A stretch of 64,000 bases of DNA, taken from positions 162,327 to 226,326 of the forward strand of contig NZ_HE978603.1 of assembly GCF_000285835.1 (NCBI RefSeq), written 5' to 3'. The notes beneath the pieces were generated by a model. That model did not search any database, had not been told where the DNA came from, and saw only the letters and a list, made by a program, of their open reading frames with translations. The position numbers and the translations under genes were made by a program. Source of the DNA: Brevibacterium senegalense. GTDB taxonomy: Bacteria > Actinomycetota > Actinomycetes > Actinomycetales > Brevibacteriaceae. Each line of letters opens with the position of its first letter. The stretch's first letter is position 1. Positions 15,976-25,340 of the stretch are shown one piece after another.

Positions 15976-17067
15976 TCAGGCCAGCTGCACCATCCAGCCG
16001 GCTGGGGCCTCGGCGCGGCCGTACTGGATGTCCAGCAGAGTGCGGCGGACGTTCATGGTGACCTCGCCGGGCTGCTCGCTCTGGGTGAACGACCAGCCCT
16101 CGGCGGCGAGGCTGCCGATCGGGGTGACGGCGGCGGCGGTGCCGCACGCGAACGCCTCGACGATCGTGCCGTCCGCCGCGCCCGTGCGCCATTCGTCGAC
16201 CGTGATGGGCCGCTCCTCCGGGGCGAGACCCAGCTGCGGCGCCAGGTCGAGGATCGACCGGCGGGTGACGCCGTCCAGGATCGTCTCCGACACCGGCGGG
16301 GTCAGCAGCTTCCCGTCGGAGGTGACGAGCATGAGGTTCATGCCGCCCAGCTCCTCCAGGTGCGTCCCGTCGGTCGCGTCCGTGAAGAGCACCTGGTCGC
16401 AGCCCTTCTGGCCGGCCTCGATCATCGCCGCGGTCGACGCCGCGTAGTTGCCGCCGTACTTCGCGAAGCCGGTGCCGCCCTTGCCCGCGCGCTTGACGTT
16501 CTCCGACAGCCAGATCCGCACCGGCTTGACGCCGCCGGCGAAGTAGGCCGCCGCGGGCGAGGCGATGACGTAGTAGTCCGCCTGCTGCGTGGGGCGCAGA
16601 CCCAGGAACCGCTCGACGGAGATCATGAACGGACGCAGGTAGAGGCTCACCTCGTCCTGGTCGTCGCGCGGGGTGGGCACCCAGTCCTTGTCCTGCTCGA
16701 CCAGTGCGCGGAGCGAGTCCAGGAAGTCCCCGTCGTCCATCTGCGGCAGAGCCATGCGCTCCGCCGACCTGTTCATGCGCTCCGCATTGCGGTCGGGGCG
16801 GAAGGTCCACACCGAGCCGTCGGCATGACGGTAGACCTTCATGCCCTCGAAGATCTCCTGCGCGTAGTGGAGGACGGCCGCCGCGGGGTCGATCGACAGC
16901 GGGCCGTACGGGACGACCTCGTGCCCGTGCCAGCCCTGCTCCGTCGTGTAGCGGATGTGGGACATGTGATCCGTGAACTGCGTGCCGAACACGGGAGCAC
17001 CCAGAATCACATCGCGCACAGACGGGGTCTGCGGCTGCGGATTCTTCTGGAGTGCGAACGTCGTCAT
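15976..17067 (-). CDS. ilvE: Branched-chain amino acid aminotransferase
   Basis: 363 residues, normal for the fold-type IV transaminase that performs the last step of valine, leucine and isoleucine synthesis with PLP and glutamate. The PLP lysine is Lys203 in GTGFAKYGGNYA. Other landmarks are YAQEIFEGMKVYR, LYLRPFMI and VEAFACGTAAAV. It lies 183 bp downstream of leuB on the same strand, with a hairpin between them, so the two may or may not share a transcript. The assignment fits the other ilv/leu genes in the window. Confidence 0.95.
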   Translation of the reverse strand: MTTFALQKNPQPQTPSVRDVILGAPVFGTQFTDHMSHIRYTTEQGWHGHEVVPYGPLSIDPAAAVLHYAQEIFEGMKVYRHADGSVWTFRPDRNAERMNRSAERMALPQMDDGDFLDSLRALVEQDKDWVPTPRDDQDEVSLYLRPFMISVERFLGLRPTQQADYYVIASPAAAYFAGGVKPVRIWLSENVKRAGKGGTGFAKYGGNYAASTAAMIEAGQKGCDQVLFTDATDGTHLEELGGMNLMLVTSDGKLLTPPVSETILDGVTRRSILDLAPQLGLAPEERPITVDEWRTGAADGTIVEAFACGTAAAVTPIGSLAAEGWSFTQSEQPGEVTMNVRRTLLDIQYGRAEAPAGWMVQLA

Positions 17068-17193
17068 TGCGTCCTTCTCTCTCTGCGAGATGGTGTGTGG
17101 TTGCGGTCACTCTAACGCAGGGTCGCCTGCGGACCCCACCCCGCTCCGCAGGTGGGCGGAGCGCTGGGAGGGGCTGGGGAGACCGGACCGGCT

Positions 17194-17224
17194 GCGGCCT
17201 CGGGAGCGGTGTTCCCGAGGCCGC
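17194..17224. terminator. Hairpin between leuB and ilvE
   Basis: A perfect 12-bp stem, 17194-17205 with 17213-17224, and a 7-nt loop, 27 bp after the leuB stop. No T-run follows, so it is a weak terminator or a processing/attenuation structure. Confidence 0.55.
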
Positions 17225-17250
17225 GGCCGGGTGCCGTACGAACGGGCCTC

Positions 17251-18291
17251 TCAGGCGAGGCGGGACACGATGGCGTCCCCGACCTCGGACGTGGTGCGGG
17301 GGGCGTCGCCGCGGGAAGCGAGGTCGGCCTCGACGGCGGCCTGGATGGCCTGGGCGACCCGCGTGAGGCCCAGGTGCTCCGCCATGAGGGCGCCGGAGAG
17401 GATGCTGGCCGTGGGATCGGCCTTGCCCTGGCCGGCGATGTCCGGGGCCGAGCCGTGGATGGGCTCGAAGAGGCTGGGAGCCGTGCCCTCGACGTTGATG
17501 TTGCCGCTGGCGGCCAGCCCGATGCCGCCCGTCACGACGGCGGCCAGGTCCGTGACGAGATCGCCGAAGAGGTTGTCCGTCACGATGACGTCGTAGTCCT
17601 CAGGCTTCGCGACCATGTAGATCATGGCGGCGTCCGTGTGCTGATAGGTGACTTCGACGTCCGGGAACTCCGGCGCGATCGACTCGACGGTGCGGCGCCA
17701 CAGGTGGCCCGCGTGGACCATGACGTTCGTCTTGTGCAGGTAGGCGAGCTTCTTGTCGCGGGCCTGCGCGCGCTCGAAGGCGTAGCGGACCGTGCGCTCG
17801 ACGCCGTAGCGGGTGTTGACGGAGACCTCCGTCGCCATCTCCTGCGGAGTGCCCTCGCGCAGCGTGCCGCCCTGGCCGGTGTACGAGCCCTCCGTGCCCT
17901 CGCGGACGACGAGGAAGTCGATGTCGCCGGGGTTCGCCAGGGGCGAGGCGACGCCGGGGTACAGCTTGGAGGGGCGCAGGTTGACGCCGTGCTCCAGGCC
18001 GAAGCGCAGCTTGAGAATGATGCCGCGCTCCAGCACGCCGGAGGGGACGGACGGGTCGCCGCACGCGCCGAAGAAGATCGCGTCGAAGTCGCGGAGGCGC
18101 TCGAGCTCGTCGTCCGTGAGGGTCTCGCCGGTCTCGTGCCAGCGGCGGGCGGACGCCTCGAACTGCTCCGTCTGGAGGGTCGCGTCCGTGCCGGTCACCT
18201 CGATCGCGCGGGACAGGACCTTGAGGCCCTCGGGGACGACTTCCGTGCCGATGCCATCACCGGGCATCACTGCGATCTTGAACGTGGTCAT
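17251..18291 (-). CDS. leuB: 3-isopropylmalate dehydrogenase
   Basis: 346 residues. The enzyme converts 3-isopropylmalate to 2-oxoisocaproate with NAD in leucine synthesis. Landmarks are the N-terminal [42 protein letters not shown], the lysine-bearing [37 protein letters not shown] in two parts, and [19 protein letters not shown]. It is divergent from the CitE-like gene with a 111-bp gap. Together with ilvE it forms the downstream end of the branched-chain block in this window. Confidence 0.96.
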   Translation of the reverse strand: MTTFKIAVMPGDGIGTEVVPEGLKVLSRAIEVTGTDATLQTEQFEASARRWHETGETLTDDELERLRDFDAIFFGACGDPSVPSGVLERGIILKLRFGLEHGVNLRPSKLYPGVASPLANPGDIDFLVVREGTEGSYTGQGGTLREGTPQEMATEVSVNTRYGVERTVRYAFERAQARDKKLAYLHKTNVMVHAGHLWRRTVESIAPEFPDVEVTYQHTDAAMIYMVAKPEDYDVIVTDNLFGDLVTDLAAVVTGGIGLAASGNINVEGTAPSLFEPIHGSAPDIAGQGKADPTASILSGALMAEHLGLTRVAQAIQAAVEADLASRGDAPRTTSEVGDAIVSRLA

Positions 18292-18389
18292 GGAAGGGAT
18301 CGTAGCGGCGCGGTCTCATCATTCGACTGGGGATCTCGAGTCGTGGGATTGGCGGGATTCCGAGGGCGCGGACGCGCGCGTCCGCACCC

Positions 18390-18395
18390 TAGACT
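18390..18395 (+). promoter_or_regulatory. Leaderless-type -10 (TAGACT) of the CitE-like gene
   Basis: TAGACT ends 7 nt before the ATG at 18403, identical in sequence and spacing to the alcohol dehydrogenase promoter at 3909-3914. Confidence 0.55.
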
Positions 18396-18402
18396 CGTTC
18401 TC

Positions 18403-19281
18403 ATGTCGACACCCCCCATCCGGAATGCCCGTGCCGCGTCCCTGCCCGCCAAGCTGTCCCGCACCTGGCTGCTCGTCAACGCCGTCAAACCGCAGCTGTT
18501 CGAGCCGGCCCAGCGGTCGGAGGCGGACTCCGTCATCTTCGACATGGAGGCGGCCGTCCCGGATGAGGCGAAGGACGAGGCACGCGACAACGTGGTCCGG
18601 GCGCTGTCGGAGCTCGATCCGGACAGCGGGGAGCCGCAGATGACGGCATGGGTGCGGATCAACGACGTGAAGTCGAAGTACTGGGAGGACGACCTGGCGG
18701 CGCTCAACGGGCTGCCCGGGCTGCGCGGCCTCATGCTGCCCAACACGGAGGCGCCCGAGCAGGTCACGTGGACGGCGATGAGGGGCGGTGCCGGCGTGCC
18801 GGTGCTGGCGCTCATCGAGACGGCGATCGGCGTGGAGAACGCGACGGAGATCGCGCGGGCGCCGGGCACGTTCCGCCTGGCGCTGGGCACGAACGACCTG
18901 CGCAAGGACACCGGCATGTCCGACGATCCGCTGGCGCTCGCGTACGTGCGGTCGCGGCTCGTCATCGCGTCGCGGGTGGGCGGACTGCCCGGAGCCATCG
19001 ACGGGCCGTCCGGGTTGGGCGCCACCGATCAGCAGCTGCGCGACGACTGCGCGTGGACGATCAAGATGGGCATGGCGGGCAAGCTCACGCTGTCGCCCTC
19101 GTTCACCGCGACCATCAACGAGGCGCTGGCCCCGTCCGAGGACGAGCAGCGCTGGGCCCGCGAGCTGCTCCTGGACGCGGAGGAGGGCGCGGAGATCACC
19201 GACGGCTCCTACCTGCCGCGATTGGCGCGCGCCCGGAAGATCCAGGAGCTCGCCTCGTCGTACGGCCTCTGGAACGCGTGA
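18403..19281 (+). CDS. HpcH/HpaI aldolase / CitE-like citrate-lyase-family protein
   Basis: 292 residues with the HpcH/HpaI TIM barrel. SVIFDMEAAVPDEAKDEAR is the CitE-type metal/acyl-CoA motif, ALIETAIGVENA carries the conserved metal-binding glutamate, and RLALGTNDLRKDTG follows. Stand-alone CitE-like proteins in actinobacteria cleave citramalyl-CoA, malyl-CoA or related esters; no citrate lyase alpha/gamma subunits are nearby, so a citrate lyase complex is unlikely. It is divergent from leuB, which may be coincidental. A TAGACT -10 7 nt upstream decides the start. Confidence 0.85.
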   Translation: MSTPPIRNARAASLPAKLSRTWLLVNAVKPQLFEPAQRSEADSVIFDMEAAVPDEAKDEARDNVVRALSELDPDSGEPQMTAWVRINDVKSKYWEDDLAALNGLPGLRGLMLPNTEAPEQVTWTAMRGGAGVPVLALIETAIGVENATEIARAPGTFRLALGTNDLRKDTGMSDDPLALAYVRSRLVIASRVGGLPGAIDGPSGLGATDQQLRDDCAWTIKMGMAGKLTLSPSFTATINEALAPSEDEQRWARELLLDAEEGAEITDGSYLPRLARARKIQELASSYGLWNA

Positions 19282-19292
19282 TCGGCGAGGGG

Positions 19293-19337
19293 CGGGTCAG
19301 GCAGGATCGGGCCAGGCAGGATCGCGTCAGGTGGGGT
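19293..19337. repeat. Degenerate 15-bp tandem repeat
   Basis: About three 15-bp units, the first two differing at two positions (GGTCAGGCAGGATCG-like) and the third more diverged, just after the CitE-like stop. No function is evident. Confidence 0.55.
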
Positions 19338-19341
19338 CTCG

Positions 19342-20295
19342 TCACGTGCTGTTGCGGTGGGTGACCTCCGCCTCGAGCCGATCGAGGAACTCGCGCATGT
19401 TCGTCGAGCGCGTGACGCGGAAGTAGGCCCAGCCGACGTCGCGGAAGAGCCCCTCCCGGCGTATATCCGAGTCCCACTGGCGCGCGTCCGTCCGGTGGTG
19501 GTCGCCCTCGTACTCGATCGCGATGCGCAGGTCCGGGTAGGAGAGGTCGGGATGGAACGTGATCCCGGCGATCACGACCGGGTGCGCCACCCGAGGCTCC
19601 GGCAACCCGTTTGCCACGATCGTCCGGCGCAGCTGGGTCTCCTGCGGTGAGCCGACGTCCGCGCGCACATACGGGAGGACGCGCAGCAGCCGAGCACTCC
19701 CCCGGAAGCGCGGCCAGTGCGGGACCGCCGCGAGCAGCTCTTCGGGAGTGACGGAGGGCGTGCCGTGCCAGTGACCGCACACTCCCTCGAGGAGCTCGAG
19801 CAGCTGGACGTCGGAGAGGCCGTCCGCGATGTCGCGGAGGGTCTCCGACAGACCAGTGAGGCGGATGCCGTACGCGTCGAGGACGTCAGACACCTCGTAC
19901 CGATGCGACACGACCTCGCGACGGCGCACGGCGGACACATCCGTCGTCAGGTGAATCTGGTCACCGCGTTGCATCCGGCCGGGAAGCACCCACCCGTGCA
20001 AGAGCGCAGCTGTCCCGTGTGATGCCACAGCCTCGGGGCGCGAGAGCTGAAGCGCCGCCACCCGAAGTCGGACGCCCATCCAGCGTTCGTCGGCCCATCG
20101 TGGGACGTCGACCGATACCTTCCGCGTCGGGTGGGCGACGACTCCGCGGACGACCCGAGTGAATCCGGCACGCCGAGTCAGATGGAACGGCGTGAGACCC
20201 AAGTCCTGGATCGTCGAACTGTGCACCAGTACCGGCACCTCGACCCGACGGAGCGGTTGCGAGTCGCGCAGAGGATGCTCGGTCGGTCGTTCCAT
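19342..20295 (-). CDS. AbiEi-antitoxin-like N-terminus with DUF559/Vsr-like endonuclease domain
   Basis: 317 residues from the ATG at 20295, chosen because TAGCGT lies 7 nt upstream; an in-frame GTG at 20343 would add 16 residues. Residues to about 180 resemble the winged-helix AbiEi-type region (FTRVVRGVVAHP, ASHGTAALLHGWVLP, HRYEVSDVLDAYGIRLTGLSETLRDIA). The C-terminal ~100 residues read as a PD-(D/E)XK-like DUF559/Vsr fold: HPDLSYPDLRIAIEYEGDHH followed by RREGLFRDVGWAYFRVT. Such proteins are common orphan genes in actinobacteria, with unknown role. No cognate AbiEii toxin is adjacent. Confidence 0.8.
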   Translation of the reverse strand: MERPTEHPLRDSQPLRRVEVPVLVHSSTIQDLGLTPFHLTRRAGFTRVVRGVVAHPTRKVSVDVPRWADERWMGVRLRVAALQLSRPEAVASHGTAALLHGWVLPGRMQRGDQIHLTTDVSAVRRREVVSHRYEVSDVLDAYGIRLTGLSETLRDIADGLSDVQLLELLEGVCGHWHGTPSVTPEELLAAVPHWPRFRGSARLLRVLPYVRADVGSPQETQLRRTIVANGLPEPRVAHPVVIAGITFHPDLSYPDLRIAIEYEGDHHRTDARQWDSDIRREGLFRDVGWAYFRVTRSTNMREFLDRLEAEVTHRNST

Positions 20296-20730
20296 GCGCC
20301 TGACGCTAGCCTTCTGCATCAGCTCGAATACGTCCTCGCTCACCGCTGTGGATCCGCATGTCGCACTTCACACGTGTGTGTACGCAGGGCGCCAGACACG
20401 GTGCGCACGACATATCGCTGCGAAAGACGCACTGCGCCGTGGCACTCAGCCGATTGAGTGTGCAGTTTGTGGATTGAGTGTGCAATCCACGCACCTGAAC
20501 GGTGCTGAAAGTGACTCACTCAACAACGGAAGTGCACAGTCAACCGCGCACTTCTCCACGCACGACCGTCCGGACGTGTTCAGTGTTGCGCTGCATGCAC
20601 TGCGGCCCGCCTGCGCAGCTCCGTCTCGCGGACGCTCACACAGCACCAACTGCGCACCTCGTAGACTGCACGTGGCGATCGATCGCTCGCACAAGGATGT
20701 GTGCGGCGGGAAGAGGAAGCGAGGAGCGAC
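20296..20730. other. Non-coding region rich in GTGTGC/TGCACA motifs
   Basis: No open reading frame here looks protein-like. The base composition is less GC-rich than the flanks. GATTGAGTGTGCA occurs twice 20 bp apart (20452-20464, 20472-20484). GGATTG-N6-CAATCC (20471-20488) is a perfect dyad. TAGACT at 20662-20667 is a plausible -10 for the phosphatase gene, and GCGATCGATCGC at 20675-20686 is a 12-bp palindrome just after it. Confidence 0.5.
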
Positions 20731-21573
20731 ATGGGTGTTCTGTATCTGGTGCGGCACGGACAGGCGTCGTTCGGAACGGACGACTACGACCGTCTCTCCG
20801 ACACGGGGCATCAGCAGGCCCGCATCACCGGCGCACATCTCGCGTCCCTGGGTGTCCGTCCCACTCGCATCATCCACGGGTCCATGCTCCGCCAGCAGCA
20901 GACGGCCCAGGGCATCCTCGAGGGACTGGGCGCCGTGAGTGCTCCGGAGACCCCCGGGGCGATCGGCACCGCGGAGTCCGCACTCGCGCAGACGGATCCG
21001 GGCACGGTCGTCCGGACGGGCCCCGGTGCCACGGCCCACTCGGACCCCGGCACCACCATCCCAGCAGAGGCGCCCCCTCTGTCCACGACAACCACAGACG
21101 ACACGAGCCGCACGAACGCCACCGCCATCCCCACGCGCCTGGACTCCGGCTGGAACGAGTACTCCGCATGGAGCATCACCGGTGCTCTCACGGACACGGA
21201 CCCGCGAGCCGCACATGACTCGCGGGTGTTCCAGGACGAACTGGAGCGCGGCATCGCCCGGTGGGCGGACAGCCGGAACGACGGGGACTACGAGGAGACG
21301 CACTCCGCCTTCACGACACGGGTCGACCGTGCCTTCGACGACGCACGCGCGGCCACCGGCAGCGGGGAGAGCACACTCATCGTCTCGAGCGCCGGGTCGA
21401 TCGGGCGGACGGTCTCCCGCCTCATGGGCGGCGACTTCGACCAGTGGATGGCGTTCACCCGCGTGACGATCAACACCGGCATCACGAAGATCGTCACCGG
21501 CCGCGGCGGAGTCAGCCTCGTCTCGTTCAACGAGCACACCCACCAGCAGCCGGAGATGGTCACCTACCGCTGA
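20731..21573 (+). CDS. Histidine phosphatase family protein with a low-complexity insert
   Basis: 280 residues. The phosphoglycerate-mutase-like signature LVRHGQASFG gives the catalytic His9 with Arg8; GSMLRQQQTAQ and the C-terminal IVSSAGSIGRT (in place of the usual SHG) complete the fold. Residues 71-134 are an Ala/Thr/Pro/Gly-rich stretch absent from ordinary family members. The last active-site histidine appears replaced (SSAGS rather than SHGG), so activity may be altered. The start at 20731 has GAGGAG at 20721-20726. Confidence 0.85.
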   Translation: MGVLYLVRHGQASFGTDDYDRLSDTGHQQARITGAHLASLGVRPTRIIHGSMLRQQQTAQGILEGLGAVSAPETPGAIGTAESALAQTDPGTVVRTGPGATAHSDPGTTIPAEAPPLSTTTTDDTSRTNATAIPTRLDSGWNEYSAWSITGALTDTDPRAAHDSRVFQDELERGIARWADSRNDGDYEETHSAFTTRVDRAFDDARAATGSGESTLIVSSAGSIGRTVSRLMGGDFDQWMAFTRVTINTGITKIVTGRGGVSLVSFNEHTHQQPEMVTYR

Positions 21574-21581
21574 CACGCGAA

Positions 21582-21636
21582 CGGCCCGGGGTCGCGGAGC
21601 GCCGACGCGCTGTCAGCACCGCACAGCCCCGGGCCG
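21582..21636. terminator. Hairpin between convergent phosphatase and BCCT genes
   Basis: CGGCCCGGGG (21582-21591) pairs with CCCCGGGCCG (21627-21636) across a long 35-nt loop. The position between two convergent stops suggests a bidirectional terminator, but the loop is large. Confidence 0.45.
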
Positions 21637-21658
21637 GAGGCTCAGACTCTCCCGGTCC

Positions 21659-23665
21659 TCATTCCTTCCGGCGGCCGAAGCCGAAGTGCTTCTTCTCCCC
21701 CGGTTCCTGGCCGCGCTCCTGACCACGGCCCTCACGCGACCGACGATCGAAGACCCCGGTCGTCCGGGAGATCCTGTAGTCGATCCTTTCGTCGACACGC
21801 GAGTCGACCTGTCCACCGAACGCATCATCGAAGTCGTCGGCCAGCTGGCGGCTGAACCGTTCGTACCGCGCCCGCAACTCGATCTCGTCCCGGCGCTTCT
21901 GATCCTGGCTCAGATTCCGGAACGTCGCCCAGCACATGAGCAGGAGGATCACGCTGAAGGGCAGCGCGGTCGCGAGCGACCCCGCCTGCAGCGCGGTGAG
22001 ACCGCCGGACAGCAGCAGCCCGATCGCCAGCAGCCCCTCGAGCATCGCGAACAGGACGCGTGACCACGTGGGCGGGTTGGGATGACCGCCGGAGGCGAGC
22101 ATGTCCACCACCAGCGAACCGGAGTCAGAAGACGTGATGAAGAAGATCGAAACGAGGACGATCGCGATGACCGACAGGATCGACCCCAGCGGCAGACCGC
22201 CCAGCATGTCGAACAGCGCGGCCTCCGGGATGACACCTTCGACCGGATCAACGAGGCCCGCCTCTCCGAACAGCTGGCGGTGCAGTCCCGCACCTCCCAT
22301 GATCGCGAACCAGATGAAGCCGACCGTCGTGGGCACCAGGAGGACTCCGGCGATGAACTGGCGGACCGTGCGGCCGCGCGAGATGCGCGCGATGAACACG
22401 CCGACGAACGGAGCCCATGCCATCCACCAGCCCCAGTAGAAGATCGTCCAGGACGCGGACCACGCCGCACCGTCCTCACCGGTGTAGGCACCGGCGTCGA
22501 AGGTCATCCCCAGCACTTCAGCCAGGTAGACGCCCACGGACTGCGCGAGGTTCTGGAAGAGGAACAGCGTGGGCCCCAGCAGCAGCACGGAGATCAGCAG
22601 GATCCCCGCCATGCTGAGGTTGATGTTCGACAGCCACTTGATGCCGCGTCCCAGACCGGAGATGACGGACGTCGTCGCAAGGAGGGTGATGATGACGACG
22701 AGGATGACGAGCAGCGTGTTGTCCACGCTGTCCACCACGCCCATCGCCATCATGCCGGACGAGATCTGCTGGACGCCCAGGCCCAGCGACGTCGCGATGC
22801 CGAAGAGGGTCCCGAAGACGGCCAGCACATCGATGAGGTCGCCGATCCATCCCTTGACCCGCTCGCCGAAGATCGGCTCCAGCGCCCACCGGATGGAGAC
22901 CGGACGGCCGCGGCGGTGGATCGCATAGGCCAGCGCCAGTCCGATGACGGCGTAGCAGGCCCACGGGTGCAGACCCCAGTGCACGAAGGTCTGCGCCATG
23001 GCCAGCAGCGCGACCTGACTCTCGCTGCCCGGCAGGACCGAGGTCACTCCGTCCACCGTCTCCGTGCCCGGCCAGCCCGGCTTGGGACCGCTCGTGGCGA
23101 AGGTGAGCGGCTCGCCCACGCTGTAGAAGACGAGGCCGATGCCCATGCCGGCCGCGAAGAGCATCGCGAACCACGACAGGACGCCGAACTCCGGCTTCTC
23201 CCCGTCACGGCCCAGCGTGATCTTGCCGAACCGGCTGAACGCGATGATGATCGCGAACACGATGAACACGGCGATGACGATCTGGTAGAACCAGCCCAGG
23301 TTCGTGACGATCCAGTTCTGCGTGCCCGTCAGGGCCGTGTCCGTCGCGTTCGGGGCGATGATCGCGAAGAGTGCGAACCCCAGGACGAAGATGAGCGAGG
23401 GCCAGAACACCCGCGGCGCGATGGTGCCCTTCCCCAGCCGCACGCCCTGCTTGATGAGCTTGGCGGTGATCTCCTCGTCGGTGTCGGAGTCCTTGATCTT
23501 CATCCGGGGGTGCACCTCCCCGGTGACGACCGTCTGCGCGCCGTCGGATGGCGGTGCACTGTCCGGCTCCGCCGCGATCGGCGTCTGGGTCTCACTCTCG
23601 TTGTCAGCTGAGACCGCAGTCCCCGCCATCTCTGTCGGTTCTGCTTCGTGCTCCGGGTTCGCCAT
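21659..23665 (-). CDS. BCCT-family betaine/choline/carnitine-type transporter
   Basis: 668 residues with 12 membrane segments and long hydrophilic ends (about 75 residues N-terminal, 85 C-terminal). The Gly-rich AAGMGIGLVFYSVGEPLTF and the tryptophan-rich FYWGWWMAWAPFVGVFIARISRGRTVR are diagnostic of BCCT carriers that take up glycine betaine, choline or ectoine. The basic C-terminal tail with RRDEIELRARYERFSRQ and clustered Arg/Lys is like the osmosensing tail of corynebacterial BetP and relatives, so osmotic activation is likely but the substrate is not fixed by sequence. A GGGAGG precedes the ATG. Confidence 0.93.
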   Translation of the reverse strand: MANPEHEAEPTEMAGTAVSADNESETQTPIAAEPDSAPPSDGAQTVVTGEVHPRMKIKDSDTDEEITAKLIKQGVRLGKGTIAPRVFWPSLIFVLGFALFAIIAPNATDTALTGTQNWIVTNLGWFYQIVIAVFIVFAIIIAFSRFGKITLGRDGEKPEFGVLSWFAMLFAAGMGIGLVFYSVGEPLTFATSGPKPGWPGTETVDGVTSVLPGSESQVALLAMAQTFVHWGLHPWACYAVIGLALAYAIHRRGRPVSIRWALEPIFGERVKGWIGDLIDVLAVFGTLFGIATSLGLGVQQISSGMMAMGVVDSVDNTLLVILVVIITLLATTSVISGLGRGIKWLSNINLSMAGILLISVLLLGPTLFLFQNLAQSVGVYLAEVLGMTFDAGAYTGEDGAAWSASWTIFYWGWWMAWAPFVGVFIARISRGRTVRQFIAGVLLVPTTVGFIWFAIMGGAGLHRQLFGEAGLVDPVEGVIPEAALFDMLGGLPLGSILSVIAIVLVSIFFITSSDSGSLVVDMLASGGHPNPPTWSRVLFAMLEGLLAIGLLLSGGLTALQAGSLATALPFSVILLLMCWATFRNLSQDQKRRDEIELRARYERFSRQLADDFDDAFGGQVDSRVDERIDYRISRTTGVFDRRSREGRGQERGQEPGEKKHFGFGRRKE

Positions 23666-23827
23666 CGCGCCTCCCTGTCGACTGCAGCGATCCGCGGCGT
23701 CGTACTGCGCGGACGTCCGCTGGGGGTCGCCGGAATCGCATGGAACTCTCCCCAGTCAATCAGAGATCCGCCAGGTTGGCAGGATTCGGGGCGCTGTCAG
23801 CACCCTGCGGAACCCTGCGACTCCCCC

Positions 23828-25240
23828 TCACACGGCCAGCAGCCCCCGCACCGTCTCGACCACCTGGACGCCCGCCAGGACGGTGAAGAGGACGAGGCAC
23901 AGGACCAGCACGGAGTTCGACAGCCACCCGTTGCGCAGCGACGCCGCCACGGATCCGCGGTTCAGCAGGATCAGCAGCAGCACCGCCAGGATCGGCAGGA
24001 TGAAGGAACTGATCGCGGCGTACACGAGGACCAGCGTCACGGGCCGGTCGTAGCCCAGCACCCGCTCGACCGTCAGCAGCCCCAGGGTGCAGACGGTGAG
24101 CCAGACCAGCGCGATCTTGAACTCGACCGCCTTCGCGGACATCGCGAACCGGGGCTCGTCCTGATGCGGGTACCGGCGGATGACGCGCAGGCAGTCGCCG
24201 GTCACGTACGCGATGCCCTGGAAACCGCCCAGCAGGCTCGAGTACGTCACGCAGAAGAACGCCAGCAGGAACAGCACCCACGCCCACGCGCCCAGCTGAT
24301 CTCCGATCAGATCGCCCACCTGGAACACCGCGTCGTTGCTCTCGATCGTGTGCCCCTGCCCGAACAGCCAGAACGCACCCACGACGCTCATCGCGACGGC
24401 GAACACGCCGATGAGGATGTAGCTGAACGCGAGGTCCACGCGCACGACCCTCTTCCACGTGGGCCCGCTCCACCGCTTCTCCTGCACGAAGTACGTGTAG
24501 GCCATGATGCCGGTCGCACCTCCCACACCGCCGATCAGCGACAGCACCGCGAGCGGCGAGTCGCTGGGGTACACCGGCACGATCGTCTGCACCGCGGTCC
24601 GCTGCGCGTCGCCATCGCCCAGCGACCCGATCGCCAGGGACACGATGCCCAGGAACATGAGGATCGCGAAGCCCACCATCGCCTTCTCGACCGCGCTGTA
24701 TCGCCCGATCCACAGCAGCACCACCGCGGACGCGACCAGTACCAGCAGGGTGGGCCAGAAGGGCAGCGACGGGAACAGCGCCTGCACGACCAGCGTCGTG
24801 ATCGCCGCGACACCGGCGCCGAAGAACAGCCCCACCAGCAGCTCTGCGATGAGCAGGAGCACGGGGAACAGTCGACCCCCCGCGTCCGTCGCATGTGACA
24901 GGAACGACCGGTCCGCCGTCAGCTGCAGGCGCGCGATCGCCTCGGACAGCCCGTACTTGAGCAGCAGTCCCACGACGAACACCCAGACCAGTGCCAGTCC
25001 GAACTGGGCTCCGGAGTTGAGCGTCGTGACCATGTCGGAGGCGCCCACGCTCGCCAGTGCCAGCACGATGCCGGGTCCCAGCATCCGCACGTACCCGGTC
25101 CACCGGGTCGGTGCGACCGGTGCCTCCGCCGCCGAGGCCCCGGCCGGCACGGTCTGCCCCGCACCCGCCGCTCCCCCACCGTGGGTCGCGGCACCTCCAC
25201 CGGCCCCGGTTCCTGCGCGGGTCGCGTCCTGCTCTGCCAT
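23828..25240 (-). CDS. Nramp-related transporter lacking the canonical metal-binding motifs
   Basis: 470 residues, about 11 membrane segments after a 45-residue Gly/Ala-rich start. The fold matches the Nramp family (GPGIVLALASVG, ASHxx-like SDMVTTLNSGAQFG, GGVGGATGIMAYTYFVQEK). The TM1 DPGN motif is replaced by GASD (66-69) and the TM6 MPH by MAY (246-248), so binding of transition metals as in MntH is unlikely. It belongs with Nramp-related carriers, some of which move magnesium or aluminium; the substrate here is unknown. GGAAGG precedes the ATG. A terminator separates it from serA upstream. Confidence 0.85.
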   Translation of the reverse strand: MAEQDATRAGTGAGGGAATHGGGAAGAGQTVPAGASAAEAPVAPTRWTGYVRMLGPGIVLALASVGASDMVTTLNSGAQFGLALVWVFVVGLLLKYGLSEAIARLQLTADRSFLSHATDAGGRLFPVLLLIAELLVGLFFGAGVAAITTLVVQALFPSLPFWPTLLVLVASAVVLLWIGRYSAVEKAMVGFAILMFLGIVSLAIGSLGDGDAQRTAVQTIVPVYPSDSPLAVLSLIGGVGGATGIMAYTYFVQEKRWSGPTWKRVVRVDLAFSYILIGVFAVAMSVVGAFWLFGQGHTIESNDAVFQVGDLIGDQLGAWAWVLFLLAFFCVTYSSLLGGFQGIAYVTGDCLRVIRRYPHQDEPRFAMSAKAVEFKIALVWLTVCTLGLLTVERVLGYDRPVTLVLVYAAISSFILPILAVLLLILLNRGSVAASLRNGWLSNSVLVLCLVLFTVLAGVQVVETVRGLLAV

Positions 25241-25269
25241 GTCGTCCGTTCCTTCCGATCCTCTGCATG

Positions 25270-25307
25270 ACGGAGCGGCCGGGTCGTGTGCGATCCGGCC
25301 GCTCCGT
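25270..25307 (-). terminator. Terminator downstream of serA
   Basis: A perfect 13-bp stem (25270-25282 with 25295-25307), 12-nt loop, 34 bp after the serA stop and 30 bp before the Nramp-related start. Confidence 0.7.
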
Positions 25308-25340
25308 GCTGCTCAGCTGTCGCGCATTCTGCGCGGGGGC

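Noticed and set aside
20446-21576. Minus-strand frame opposite the histidine phosphatase and the atypical gap
   Set aside because: No recognisable domain, and it is antisense to a gene with a good ribosome binding site and RHG motif.
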